Both the position numbers and the translations under genes were made by a program. Under the pieces are notes generated by a model. It was not told the DNA's origin. It searched no databases and was given only the letters and a program-made list of their open reading frames with translations. From NCBI RefSeq assembly GCF_900102085.1, contig NZ_FMVM01000002.1:372001-436000 (forward strand): a DNA stretch of 64,000 nt, written 5' to 3'. Positions 1 to 8,349 of the stretch are shown one piece after another (the stretch's first letter is position 1; each line of letters begins with the position of its first letter). Origin of the DNA: Paenibacillus polysaccharolyticus. GTDB taxonomy: Bacteria > Bacillota > Bacilli > Paenibacillales > Paenibacillaceae.

Positions 1-1
1 G

Positions 2-970
2 AACGACGAAGAAGAGGCTGAAGTTTTATTTCTTGTCATGCGTGCCTATCTTTTTGAGAGGCAGCTCTCTGCAGCAGAATCAACGTTGCAAAAAATCACT
101 CAAGCCCATAAATATTCAAACGATATTCGTGCAAGAGCAGCGATATATGATGCGTTGTTATTAGCGAATCATATCAAACGTCCTGAAGATGCCATTCACG
201 TTGTGAGAAAAGGGATATCTTTTCTTCGTGGAAGGAACGATGAATCAGCCATTAGAGAAATGGCTTGGTTACATAATGTAGAAGCTTTAACTTATTACAG
301 GCTTCAGCAACTGCCTCAGGCAGCGAAATCATTACAACAAGTTAAAGAATACATTAAGCAGCTAGGCGAGGAAGATGCAGCCCTGCTCTCGTCTGCATAT
401 GCCCAGAATTCAAGCTACCTTTACGAAGCTATCGGGAAAATAGATGCAGCGAAACAAGCCCAGCACATATTCATCCATAAAAATGCAGGACAGGAAGACC
501 GTTTTTTGCTCCCGCACTGGTTCCGCATAGGATTTCTGGCAGGAAAGAAGGGAGAACTCGAGCAAGCGCTAAGTTGGTTAGACAAAGCGTATCAAGCTTG
601 TAACCGGTTATCTGACTCTTACATGCAAGAATGGATTGCCAGAAGCACAGCATATCTATTACTTCAGTCCAGGGAGATGGATCGAGCAGCATTATGGCTT
701 CAAAGAAGCGCAGATCTGTGCCAAAAAATTCATCTTCTGCCAGAGTGGATATCTATCTCTACAGCTTTAAGGGCAGTCCGCCAAATCACTGGTGTATCAG
801 AAGAACTGTCGGAATCAACAGTCAAACGAAACGTGATTTTATCCCCTTCTCAATTGAGAATTAGAAAAAAACAACTAGAACAGATCGAAAGAGGGGAGAT
901 TGAAATCTACCAGATCGTCCCGAAACCGAATTCAAGATTCTTTTATCCTTTTCATCATTTTTGGTTTTAA
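2..970 (+). CDS. TPR-repeat protein, 5' end outside window
   Basis: The frame is open to the left edge of the window, so the N-terminus is missing; the first ATG is at 38 but coding-like sequence precedes it. The visible part is about 320 residues of helical tetratricopeptide-type repeats. It is homologous to the C-terminal half of the protein at 13141-14754 by repeat pattern, and both end in a short tail after the last helix: here SRFFYPFHHFWF, there GRPFYPIHNPNPLIQQ. The gene ends 14 bases before the exporter start, so it belongs to the same operon as the LanB-like genes. TPR proteins usually act as scaffolds or as peptide-responsive regulators. No helix-turn-helix is visible in the part seen. 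The role in the pathway is unknown; a scaffold for the modifying enzymes is one option. Confidence 0.75.
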   Translation, partial: NDEEEAEVLFLVMRAYLFERQLSAAESTLQKITQAHKYSNDIRARAAIYDALLLANHIKRPEDAIHVVRKGISFLRGRNDESAIREMAWLHNVEALTYYRLQQLPQAAKSLQQVKEYIKQLGEEDAALLSSAYAQNSSYLYEAIGKIDAAKQAQHIFIHKNAGQEDRFLLPHWFRIGFLAGKKGELEQALSWLDKAYQACNRLSDSYMQEWIARSTAYLLLQSREMDRAALWLQRSADLCQKIHLLPEWISISTALRAVRQITGVSEELSESTVKRNVILSPSQLRIRKKQLEQIERGEIEIYQIVPKPNSRFFYPFHHFWF

Positions 971-984
971 GGGAGGCACTTCAT

Positions 985-2238
985 TTGTCAGAGATCATAC
1001 CTTTACGCAAAAATAGAAGTTTTAATTTTTGGGTATCTGCCCAAATTGTTTCACCCATTGCAGAGAGTTTCTCCACGATTTTAATAACCTGGACGATTTG
1101 GAAAGAGTCCAATTCGACTACACTTTTGGCTTTAACCTTAATCCTTACGACCATCCCGCAAATTATCTTTGGCATGGTCGCTGGAGTGGCAACAGATCGT
1201 TTTAACCGCAAAAAAATTGTGATGTTTTGTAATGCCATAAGAGCTGTGCTCATGGTTGTAATGGGACTTTTAGCTTTTTCTAGCCTCTTAAATGAAATCA
1301 TTTTTATGTTGGCTTCGTTCATATTAGGTTTTCTGCGTTTATTTGCGATGACCGCATACAGAGCTGCCATGCCGGGTATCGTTCATAAAGAGCAATTAAT
1401 GAAAGCCAACTCCATAACGAACAGCGTGAGAATGGGGTTTTGGCTCATTGGACCGTTATTTGCTGGATTCTCATTAACGTTACTTAGTACGGGACAAATT
1501 ATGATTATGAACGCTATTCTATTTATAATTTCTGTATTTTTACTTATGCCTGTGCAGATTAAGCAAGTGAAAGTGGAGCATAAGAACAAAAATCTGTTCA
1601 AAGATTTAGGCGTCGGATTAAAATTGGTATCCCAAGATCGACTAATCTTCTCCATTTTTATTACGTTTGCTGCATTTACCTGTTTTGGTCGGGGGATTGC
1701 CCACCTAGGTAATCTGATGGTTTCAAATGAAATTGGCTTAGACTCTTCGGGTTTTGGTGTTCTTTCGAGCGCCGATGGGTTTGGATACCTGATTGCAGGC
1801 ATTATTATGGCTCGTCTTGCCATTAAGAACAAATACCGTACAATGATGCTTGCTTGGCTGGGAGGAGGAATCGCATTTCTTTTCATGCCGTTTAGTGACT
1901 CCATCTGGCTTCCTCTGATCCTATTATTCATGGTAGGGATAACTCAACCCTTCGTCGATGTTCCTTTAGTTACTTTAGTACAACAAAGAGTGGCAGATGA
2001 ACACTTAGGTAAAGTTTTTGGATTTCATACAGTAACGATCTGGATCGGGGAATTTATGGCTTATGCGTTATTTGGATATCTTTTTGGAGCTTTCACGCCA
2101 ACTATGGTCTATGCAACTTCCGGTTTTATCGTAGGACTTCTGGCAATCGGAATGTTAATCTTTGGTCGAATCAGACTAAACAATGCGAATAACAACATTC
2201 ATCAACCAGAAAGTATGACGAAGAACATCAGTAATTAG
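985..2238 (+). CDS. MFS exporter of the LanB-like cluster
   Basis: A 417-aa integral membrane protein with about 12 hydrophobic segments and the major facilitator signature between helices 2 and 3 (GVATDRFNRKK). It resembles the EntS/MFS_3 type of drug and siderophore exporters. The start is taken as TTG at 985, because GGGAGG at 971-976 sits at the right distance; an upstream TTG at 961 overlaps the preceding gene and has no site. It lies between a TPR gene and the first LanB-like gene, 11 bases before the latter. Its likely job is export of, or self-resistance to, the product made by the operon. The substrate is inferred from position only. Confidence 0.85.
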   Translation: MSEIIPLRKNRSFNFWVSAQIVSPIAESFSTILITWTIWKESNSTTLLALTLILTTIPQIIFGMVAGVATDRFNRKKIVMFCNAIRAVLMVVMGLLAFSSLLNEIIFMLASFILGFLRLFAMTAYRAAMPGIVHKEQLMKANSITNSVRMGFWLIGPLFAGFSLTLLSTGQIMIMNAILFIISVFLLMPVQIKQVKVEHKNKNLFKDLGVGLKLVSQDRLIFSIFITFAAFTCFGRGIAHLGNLMVSNEIGLDSSGFGVLSSADGFGYLIAGIIMARLAIKNKYRTMMLAWLGGGIAFLFMPFSDSIWLPLILLFMVGITQPFVDVPLVTLVQQRVADEHLGKVFGFHTVTIWIGEFMAYALFGYLFGAFTPTMVYATSGFIVGLLAIGMLIFGRIRLNNANNNIHQPESMTKNISN

Positions 2239-2249
2239 GAGGTGCAATA

Positions 2250-4709
2250 ATGACATTAGAAATGACAGCAGATCCTACACGGAAACAGTTAGACCGAGGA
2301 GAATGGCGTTTCTTCCCACATGTCATTCTTCGGAGTGCAGGATTTCCTTTACATTGGTTACAACAACTTTCTTTTCTAAAAACATCAGCATTGATTTATG
2401 AAAAGAAACAGCAAGAAGCCAAGTGTAAAGAAGCGCTTAAGGATTTTAAAGTCGCACTAAGAAACATGCCTGAATTAACAAATCGACAACGAAAGAGATT
2501 ACATCGCCAACTGGATCTGTACACCTGGCCAGCAGGTGAGGGAAGTGATGAACTACTAGGTAAGATTGAGAATCGTCGGCTCATGGAAACAAAAGAATTA
2601 TTCGATACATTGAAGGAAATATCCGATCAAATAAACACGGTCTTTGCAGACGAGTTAAGGAGAAATCGCCGACATTTGCAACAAATATTTATGGAATATG
2701 AAAATCTTCAAGAAGCGACCTACCTGTCATCTCCGAACGCATATGAGACCGGATTACATTTGTTCATAAACAGTGAGCTAGATTCATCTCGTGCTAACAG
2801 CCAGCGAAAAAAGGAAAAGATGGCCACGAAGTATTTACAGAGGTTTACTTCAAAGAATGAAACGGCGAGTTTCTATGGGCCTTCTAACTACGGCGTGTTT
2901 ACATCTCAACCTGGCCGGCTAGATGTCCGTGTTAACGGTAAAATACAGCGCCGAATATTTCTTGCTTACTGGGCAGTACAGAGCTTAGCTGACAAAATTG
3001 CAAATGATATACATGTGCAGCCATATCTGAAACCCAAACTCAGCCCATTTTTGAAAAGAGAAAATACACAGCTCAGACAAGTAGCAACGGACAAATTGCT
3101 TCGGCTTCCAAACTTATATCAACAAATTATTGAAGAGAGCAACGGAATAAAGAACGTTAGTGAGATTGCTCATGTTCTAGATTTGCCATTAACCGAATGT
3201 CTGTCACGAATTTTGAAATTAAAAGAAAAACGTGTCCTGGTTCTTGAGGTGGATTTCCCCACTTCCGTATTTGAAACGTTTCACGAATTAAAAGAATGGA
3301 TCCATCAGCTGCCCAATGACTGTGCTTCGAAGGCGACCTGGCAAGAAATTGCCCATGAATGGTCTGACCTTTTAAACGAATGGAATCATAGCAGCACCTT
3401 TGAACAACGTCGAAAGCTGCTAAAATCACTTGAAATCTCCTTTGAAAAACATATCGGAGTTTCTTCTAGAAAAGATCAAGGAAAGCATTATAGCGACAGA
3501 ATGATCGTATATGAAGAGGCTCATGGAGATGTAAGCACTTGTCTGATTGGACAAGATTTAAAGGAGCAATGGAAAGCGCAATTAACCCCTATTTTCCGTT
3601 TATTAACTTGCCGTGCTGGTATTGAACATCAGGCATTCACAACGTTTGCCTATGAACAGTATCAGAAATTTGAGAGCAAACCTAACTTTCTTTCCTTCGC
3701 ACTGCATATGCAACAATGCAAACAGGATGCACTGGAGTACGTAAACAAAGAACTTCAGGCATTTGATCATAAGCTAGTTACAATGCTACAAGGAATCCCC
3801 CTAGATTCAGACAAAATCAATGTTACAGGAGAGGAGATTGAACGATTTTGTTCTCAATTTCCTTCAACAGATTTGGCTTTATTCAGCCCGGATGTAATGA
3901 TGGCGGCGCCTGATGCGGAAGCAATAAATGAAGGGCAATATCAATTGGTATTGGGTGAAGTTCACAGTGGTATACAGGTATGGAGCGTGCTTGACTCCGT
4001 TTACCCTGAAAGAGACCAACTCAATGCGGAGATTTATCATCATTTAGGTGACCGTTTACAAGCCCTTTGGCTTGAACATGTAGGGCCAAGAGCACCCGGG
4101 AAGACGTTTAGGCCAGAACTAAGCGGGGGCATAACTATTGAAAACCTAGGTCGCTCCATGAAATCGCAAGATGAAGTAAGAGCGGTTTCCGAATTAGATC
4201 TAGTCTATGATGATCGCTTTTATATTGTAGAATCCGGACATAAAAAGATTATGGACCTGGAGACGGATGTTGAACCTCTTAATCAGATCTTTAGTTTCCC
4301 TTCCGTCAAGTCGTTTTCGCTTCATATGGGTGAACATACGCCCCGGATTGAGATTAATGGGGTCGTTTATCAGCGTGAACGCTGGAAACTAAACAGTCAA
4401 GAGATTCTAACGAGTGCGAGTGATCAAGACATTAACGATGGGTTGCTTATTGAATGGGCCATAGAGTTCAAAGAAACATATTCGATGCCTCGCTATGTAT
4501 ATGTGAGGGGAGATCGCGAGCCTAAACCCATTTTCGTTGATTTCGAAAATTTCTTCACCTTGGAATTACTGATTCAGCTTCTGAAGAAAAATGAGCTTGT
4601 AGTGATATCAGAGATGTTACCATCAGCGGATGATCTATGGTTTGAACGTCATGACAGCAAGTATACTTCGGAATTCCGGTTCAGTGTCATATATGAGAAT
4701 CTGACCTAG
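2250..4709 (+). CDS. LanB glutamylation-domain / PEARL-like protein 1
   Basis: An 819-aa member of the lantibiotic dehydratase N-terminal family. It contains the family landmarks in order: RSAGFP near residue 29, YLQRFTSKNETASFYGP near 195 (matching the Arg/Thr region that binds tRNA and glutamate in NisB-type enzymes), SPDVMMAA near 550, LGEVH near 568 and HTPRIEINGVVYQRERW near 695. There is no C-terminal elimination (SpaB_C) domain. LanB proteins with this reduced layout include the PEARLs, which add an amino acid from aminoacyl-tRNA to the C-terminus of a carrier peptide. AGGAGG at 2239-2244 sets the ATG start. It is the first of six paralogues in the operon. A PEARL role is inferred; a stand-alone glutamylation step with a partner lyase elsewhere is the alternative. 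Confidence 0.88.
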   Translation: MTLEMTADPTRKQLDRGEWRFFPHVILRSAGFPLHWLQQLSFLKTSALIYEKKQQEAKCKEALKDFKVALRNMPELTNRQRKRLHRQLDLYTWPAGEGSDELLGKIENRRLMETKELFDTLKEISDQINTVFADELRRNRRHLQQIFMEYENLQEATYLSSPNAYETGLHLFINSELDSSRANSQRKKEKMATKYLQRFTSKNETASFYGPSNYGVFTSQPGRLDVRVNGKIQRRIFLAYWAVQSLADKIANDIHVQPYLKPKLSPFLKRENTQLRQVATDKLLRLPNLYQQIIEESNGIKNVSEIAHVLDLPLTECLSRILKLKEKRVLVLEVDFPTSVFETFHELKEWIHQLPNDCASKATWQEIAHEWSDLLNEWNHSSTFEQRRKLLKSLEISFEKHIGVSSRKDQGKHYSDRMIVYEEAHGDVSTCLIGQDLKEQWKAQLTPIFRLLTCRAGIEHQAFTTFAYEQYQKFESKPNFLSFALHMQQCKQDALEYVNKELQAFDHKLVTMLQGIPLDSDKINVTGEEIERFCSQFPSTDLALFSPDVMMAAPDAEAINEGQYQLVLGEVHSGIQVWSVLDSVYPERDQLNAEIYHHLGDRLQALWLEHVGPRAPGKTFRPELSGGITIENLGRSMKSQDEVRAVSELDLVYDDRFYIVESGHKKIMDLETDVEPLNQIFSFPSVKSFSLHMGEHTPRIEINGVVYQRERWKLNSQEILTSASDQDINDGLLIEWAIEFKETYSMPRYVYVRGDREPKPIFVDFENFFTLELLIQLLKKNELVVISEMLPSADDLWFERHDSKYTSEFRFSVIYENLT

Positions 4710-4738
4710 CAGTATAACGTTAAGGTTAGGAGGAACTT

Positions 4739-5869
4739 ATGAGAGAGAACTTTGATATATGTGTTATAGGAGGCGGCGTTATCGGTCTGTCTATCGCCAT
4801 TCATGCAGCGCAAAAGGGAGCGAAGGTTGTCATCGTAGAGAAAGGACAACTTGGTCAGGAAGCATCGGGAGGCCGTGCTGGCTTGTTAACTACTGTCTCC
4901 GAAGGATCAAGTGAGGAACATCCTTACGCTAGATTATCCAGAGAAGCACTTCAATATCTTCTCCATTGGATACCTGAACTTCAAAGCAAAACACAGATCA
5001 GCAGCGGACTGGTTCAACAGGATTTATTGCGACTGTCCATAAATCACGAAGAGACCTCAATTCTTGAGGATACCTTTCAGCTTCAATCCGCAGCTAATCC
5101 GGGGACAACCGTACTGAGCGCTGAAAAAGCTAGAGAGATCGAGCCTTTGCTATCTCCCCATATTCAAATGGCAGTCCGCAGTCCAGGAGAATACCATGTA
5201 GACCCGGTACAATATTCTCATGCCTTAGCAAAAATGGCGAGGAAGTTAGGTGTAACGATCAAAGAACAGACCGAGGCTGTTCAGCTAATTCAACAAAACC
5301 AAAAACTGCACGGAATTTTAACGAATCACAATGATCAGATTCGAGCTAAAACGACTGTATTGGCTGCTGGAGCATGGTCTGCTTTACTTGCAAGATGGGC
5401 CAAGCTAAAGCTTCCCGTTTATCCTTTAAAAGGGCAGATCATCGTACTAAAACAGGGAAATATCGATCTGAACGTTATGATTAACACTTCCAGAGGCTAT
5501 ATTCTCTCAAAGCCAAATGGCACTGTTGTGTTGGGAGCAACCAACGAAAGAGAGAAATTTAACAAAGCTATTACTCCAAAAGGGTTGGAACAATTGCTCC
5601 CCTTATTTGACTACGTGCCTGAGCTTAAACGTTGCGAAATACAGGAATTATGGGCTGGACTTCGGCCTGCTACCTCTGATGGACAACCGATTATTGGGGC
5701 TGTCCCTGAATGGGAAGGATTTTATCTAGCGACCGGCCATACAAGGCATGGTGTCCTGCTTAGCGGTATAACGGGGCATCTAGTAACTCAGGAATTGGAA
5801 ATGAACAAAACTCCCAATCTGCTGAATGCGTTCGGCTTCGAACGGTTCACAGCTGCAGGAATGAGGTGA
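4739..5869 (+). CDS. FAD-dependent amine oxidase, glycine oxidase (ThiO)-like
   Basis: A 376-aa DAO-family flavoprotein. The N-terminal Rossmann motif is VIGGGVIGLSIA (residues 8-19) with VEKG for ribose binding. The C-terminal part carries LRPATSDGQPIIGAVP and the TGHTRHGVLLS segment that closes the FAD site in glycine and sarcosine oxidases. The family oxidises the C-N bond of small amines or amino acids with oxygen, giving imine and peroxide. Gene neighbours are LanB-like proteins, not thiamine genes, so a thiamine role is unlikely. An oxidation of an amino acid attached to a carrier is more plausible, as flavin oxidases accompany PEARLs in ammosamide-type pathways. TAGGAGGAAC precedes the ATG. 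It overlaps the region upstream of the next gene, indicating translational coupling. Confidence 0.82.
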   Translation: MRENFDICVIGGGVIGLSIAIHAAQKGAKVVIVEKGQLGQEASGGRAGLLTTVSEGSSEEHPYARLSREALQYLLHWIPELQSKTQISSGLVQQDLLRLSINHEETSILEDTFQLQSAANPGTTVLSAEKAREIEPLLSPHIQMAVRSPGEYHVDPVQYSHALAKMARKLGVTIKEQTEAVQLIQQNQKLHGILTNHNDQIRAKTTVLAAGAWSALLARWAKLKLPVYPLKGQIIVLKQGNIDLNVMINTSRGYILSKPNGTVVLGATNEREKFNKAITPKGLEQLLPLFDYVPELKRCEIQELWAGLRPATSDGQPIIGAVPEWEGFYLATGHTRHGVLLSGITGHLVTQELEMNKTPNLLNAFGFERFTAAGMR

Positions 5870-5877
5870 AATCGGTG

Positions 5878-8349
5878 ATGTGGTCTTTTTTATCGGATTA
5901 TATTGTACGCAGTACTGGATTTCCTCAACATCTGATGGACACGCTTTTATTTTCAGAGACAATAAATCAAATTCAACATACAACTCAGCTTAGAGAGAAA
6001 TTAGAAAAAGAACGGGAATGGTTTCTCACTACTTTTGATGAATGGGTTATTGTAGCACAACACATCTACCCTCAGGGAGATCCTGTGTTTAAAACGTTAT
6101 ACAACGTAAAAAAACGGATCACGAAATATGCTCCTTTATTAACTTATGACTGGCCTCACAATCTGCCTCCCGGGGAAGCATGGCTTAGAGAATACGAGAA
6201 GCAAAGAGCAACACTAGTGAAGGAAGAAGAAAACACCTTACATGTTCTGCATGAAGAGAAAAATAGGAAAATAATCCAGCTGCGATTCCTATTAAACCTA
6301 CCAGACATCCAAGAAGCCATCGCCCATTCAAACCGTGAGGTATGGAATTCGTTGAACAGCTATCTTCAAAAAGAGACGAGTTCAATGAAACCTTCCAGAA
6401 GACGTTATGAAGAACGAACCTACATTAGTTACTTTCAGCGGTTTTTGTTCAAAAATGATACGACCAGTTTTTTTGGCCCATTAAATTACGGATCTTTCAA
6501 AGAACAAAATCAGAATATTGGTTTGACAAGAACGGGACACATCCCTAGCCAACGACGAACATTTCTTGCCTATTGGGCGGTCGAGTCTTTAGCTCATCAA
6601 ATCAATCGCGAAGAGACATGGAGCCGGTTTTTCCCTCTGTCTTTACATGATAGTTTTTATCTGGACGAAACAGGCATTGTGCATGCTCAGAGTGGTAGAA
6701 AAATAGGAAGCCGAACCGAAATCATTAAAATTTTACAACAATGTGACGGACTGAAATCAGCGAACGACCTACTCGGTAACCATTCGGCTGCTGTTTTAAA
6801 ACAGATGGAACTCTTAATCAACAAAGGTATCGTCATTCGAGGGTTCAGATTGACACCTTCTACACATCATTTACTTGAAGACTTAATTGAATTCGTTGAG
6901 AAGTTACCCGAAAGCTCTCGGAAAGAAAGCTGGCTACTACATTTGAGTCAATTTAAGAAGTGGCAATGGGAGTACAGTAACGGAAACGCGGAAAGTAAAG
7001 TGAAGATTATTCAACAAGCCGGCGAACTTTTTAAAAATCTCACAGGTATGGAGCCATATCAATCATCAGGGAAAAATTATGCGGATCGTAGTTTGTATTG
7101 TGAAGAATGCGCAGGAGATGTGACCCAGTTCATTTTATCCGAAAAAATAAAGGAAGATTTAGAACATCGTATATCTCCTTTGTTAGATTGGGGCTGGACA
7201 CTGGCTAATCAGAAAAAGAATTTGGCACAATCTCAAGCCAGGCAGCTGTTCAAGCAATTAAGTAACGATTCGGGGTCACAACAAGTTCCTTTTTTAGTAT
7301 TTTTACTTGCTCTACAGCAGCAAAGATTTCAATTAGAGGTAGAGGGGGCATCGCCTTCTGAACTCTTGAAGAAGTGGGTTGATGAAGAGGAACTGCAACA
7401 TAGTAGGGTCGTTGAACTGAAGGAGGAATGGGTGGAAAACGTCATCGATCTTCCAGAAGCAGAGCAGTATCTATGTGTTACGTCCCCAGACGTCATGATT
7501 CAAGCCAAAAGCATAGATGAAATCAATAAAGGAAACTTCCAGTGGATCATTGGCGAGGTTCATTGGGGAACACAAGGGATGAGTAATTTGCTTTATTATC
7601 ATCCGAATCGTGATCCATGGATCAAAGAGGTCAAACAGGCTATCGAAAGCTTGCCTAACGGAAAGCATATTGTAAATGTGGTTTTAAAGCAGAGAGCCGG
7701 AAAAAATTTCTTTCTAGAAATTTTCAATCGAAGTATTACACTCATGGGTTATTCGGCGAAAAACAAAGATGACGTGTTGTCGTTTAGCCAATTATATGTG
7801 GTCGAAGAGAATGGGGAACTATTGATTCGGGATATACATCATGAGCGGATTATTCCACACATGGGAGAACCAGACGATTTGGTATCGCTTGTTTTCTCTG
7901 AACCTAATGTTGTCGTACCCAAGTTTAAACTTCCTGGGCATACACCACGGATTCTGTTTCGTGACATTGTACTGCAGCGTGAAACATGGACCATGTCAAC
8001 CGAAGAATGGCACAGCATTTTGACAGCGGATGAGAATAAGCGTTTTATAAAAGCCTGGCTCTTAAAGGAGAAGTATCAACTTCCTGATGAGGTATTTGTG
8101 CGTCTGGAGAGCGAGTTAAAGCCGTTCTATATTCATTTCAAAAATTATTATCTAGTTGATTTGTTACTTAAACATCTGGTTCCAGAGCAGAATGTAACCT
8201 TCAGTGAATTACTGCCGAACCGAGACTCTACTTGGTTTGAAAATGAGAAGGGAAGCTATTGTTGTGAACTCAGGGGCATTATGATTCGCCCTCCCATAAA
8301 GCAGAACAGCCTTAAGGAGGAACTTCAACATGCTGTTATCCAATCATGA
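5878..8349 (+). CDS. LanB glutamylation-domain / PEARL-like protein 2
   Basis: An 823-aa paralogue of the protein at 2250. Landmarks are RSTGFP near residue 13, YFQRFLFKNDTTSFFGP near 184, SPDVMIQA, IGEVHWG near 557 and HTPRILFRDIVLQRETW near 687. It has no elimination domain. GTG at 5866 and 5875 are also possible starts. ATG 5878 is preferred because GAGGTGA at 5863-5869, which overlaps the stop of the oxidase gene, lies 8 bases upstream. The stretch RSLYCEECAGDV replaces the YYEEaxG motif of the siblings and is cysteine-rich. As one of six divergent copies it probably has its own amino acid or position specificity, which is inference. Confidence 0.86.
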   Translation: MWSFLSDYIVRSTGFPQHLMDTLLFSETINQIQHTTQLREKLEKEREWFLTTFDEWVIVAQHIYPQGDPVFKTLYNVKKRITKYAPLLTYDWPHNLPPGEAWLREYEKQRATLVKEEENTLHVLHEEKNRKIIQLRFLLNLPDIQEAIAHSNREVWNSLNSYLQKETSSMKPSRRRYEERTYISYFQRFLFKNDTTSFFGPLNYGSFKEQNQNIGLTRTGHIPSQRRTFLAYWAVESLAHQINREETWSRFFPLSLHDSFYLDETGIVHAQSGRKIGSRTEIIKILQQCDGLKSANDLLGNHSAAVLKQMELLINKGIVIRGFRLTPSTHHLLEDLIEFVEKLPESSRKESWLLHLSQFKKWQWEYSNGNAESKVKIIQQAGELFKNLTGMEPYQSSGKNYADRSLYCEECAGDVTQFILSEKIKEDLEHRISPLLDWGWTLANQKKNLAQSQARQLFKQLSNDSGSQQVPFLVFLLALQQQRFQLEVEGASPSELLKKWVDEEELQHSRVVELKEEWVENVIDLPEAEQYLCVTSPDVMIQAKSIDEINKGNFQWIIGEVHWGTQGMSNLLYYHPNRDPWIKEVKQAIESLPNGKHIVNVVLKQRAGKNFFLEIFNRSITLMGYSAKNKDDVLSFSQLYVVEENGELLIRDIHHERIIPHMGEPDDLVSLVFSEPNVVVPKFKLPGHTPRILFRDIVLQRETWTMSTEEWHSILTADENKRFIKAWLLKEKYQLPDEVFVRLESELKPFYIHFKNYYLVDLLLKHLVPEQNVTFSELLPNRDSTWFENEKGSYCCELRGIMIRPPIKQNSLKEELQHAVIQS

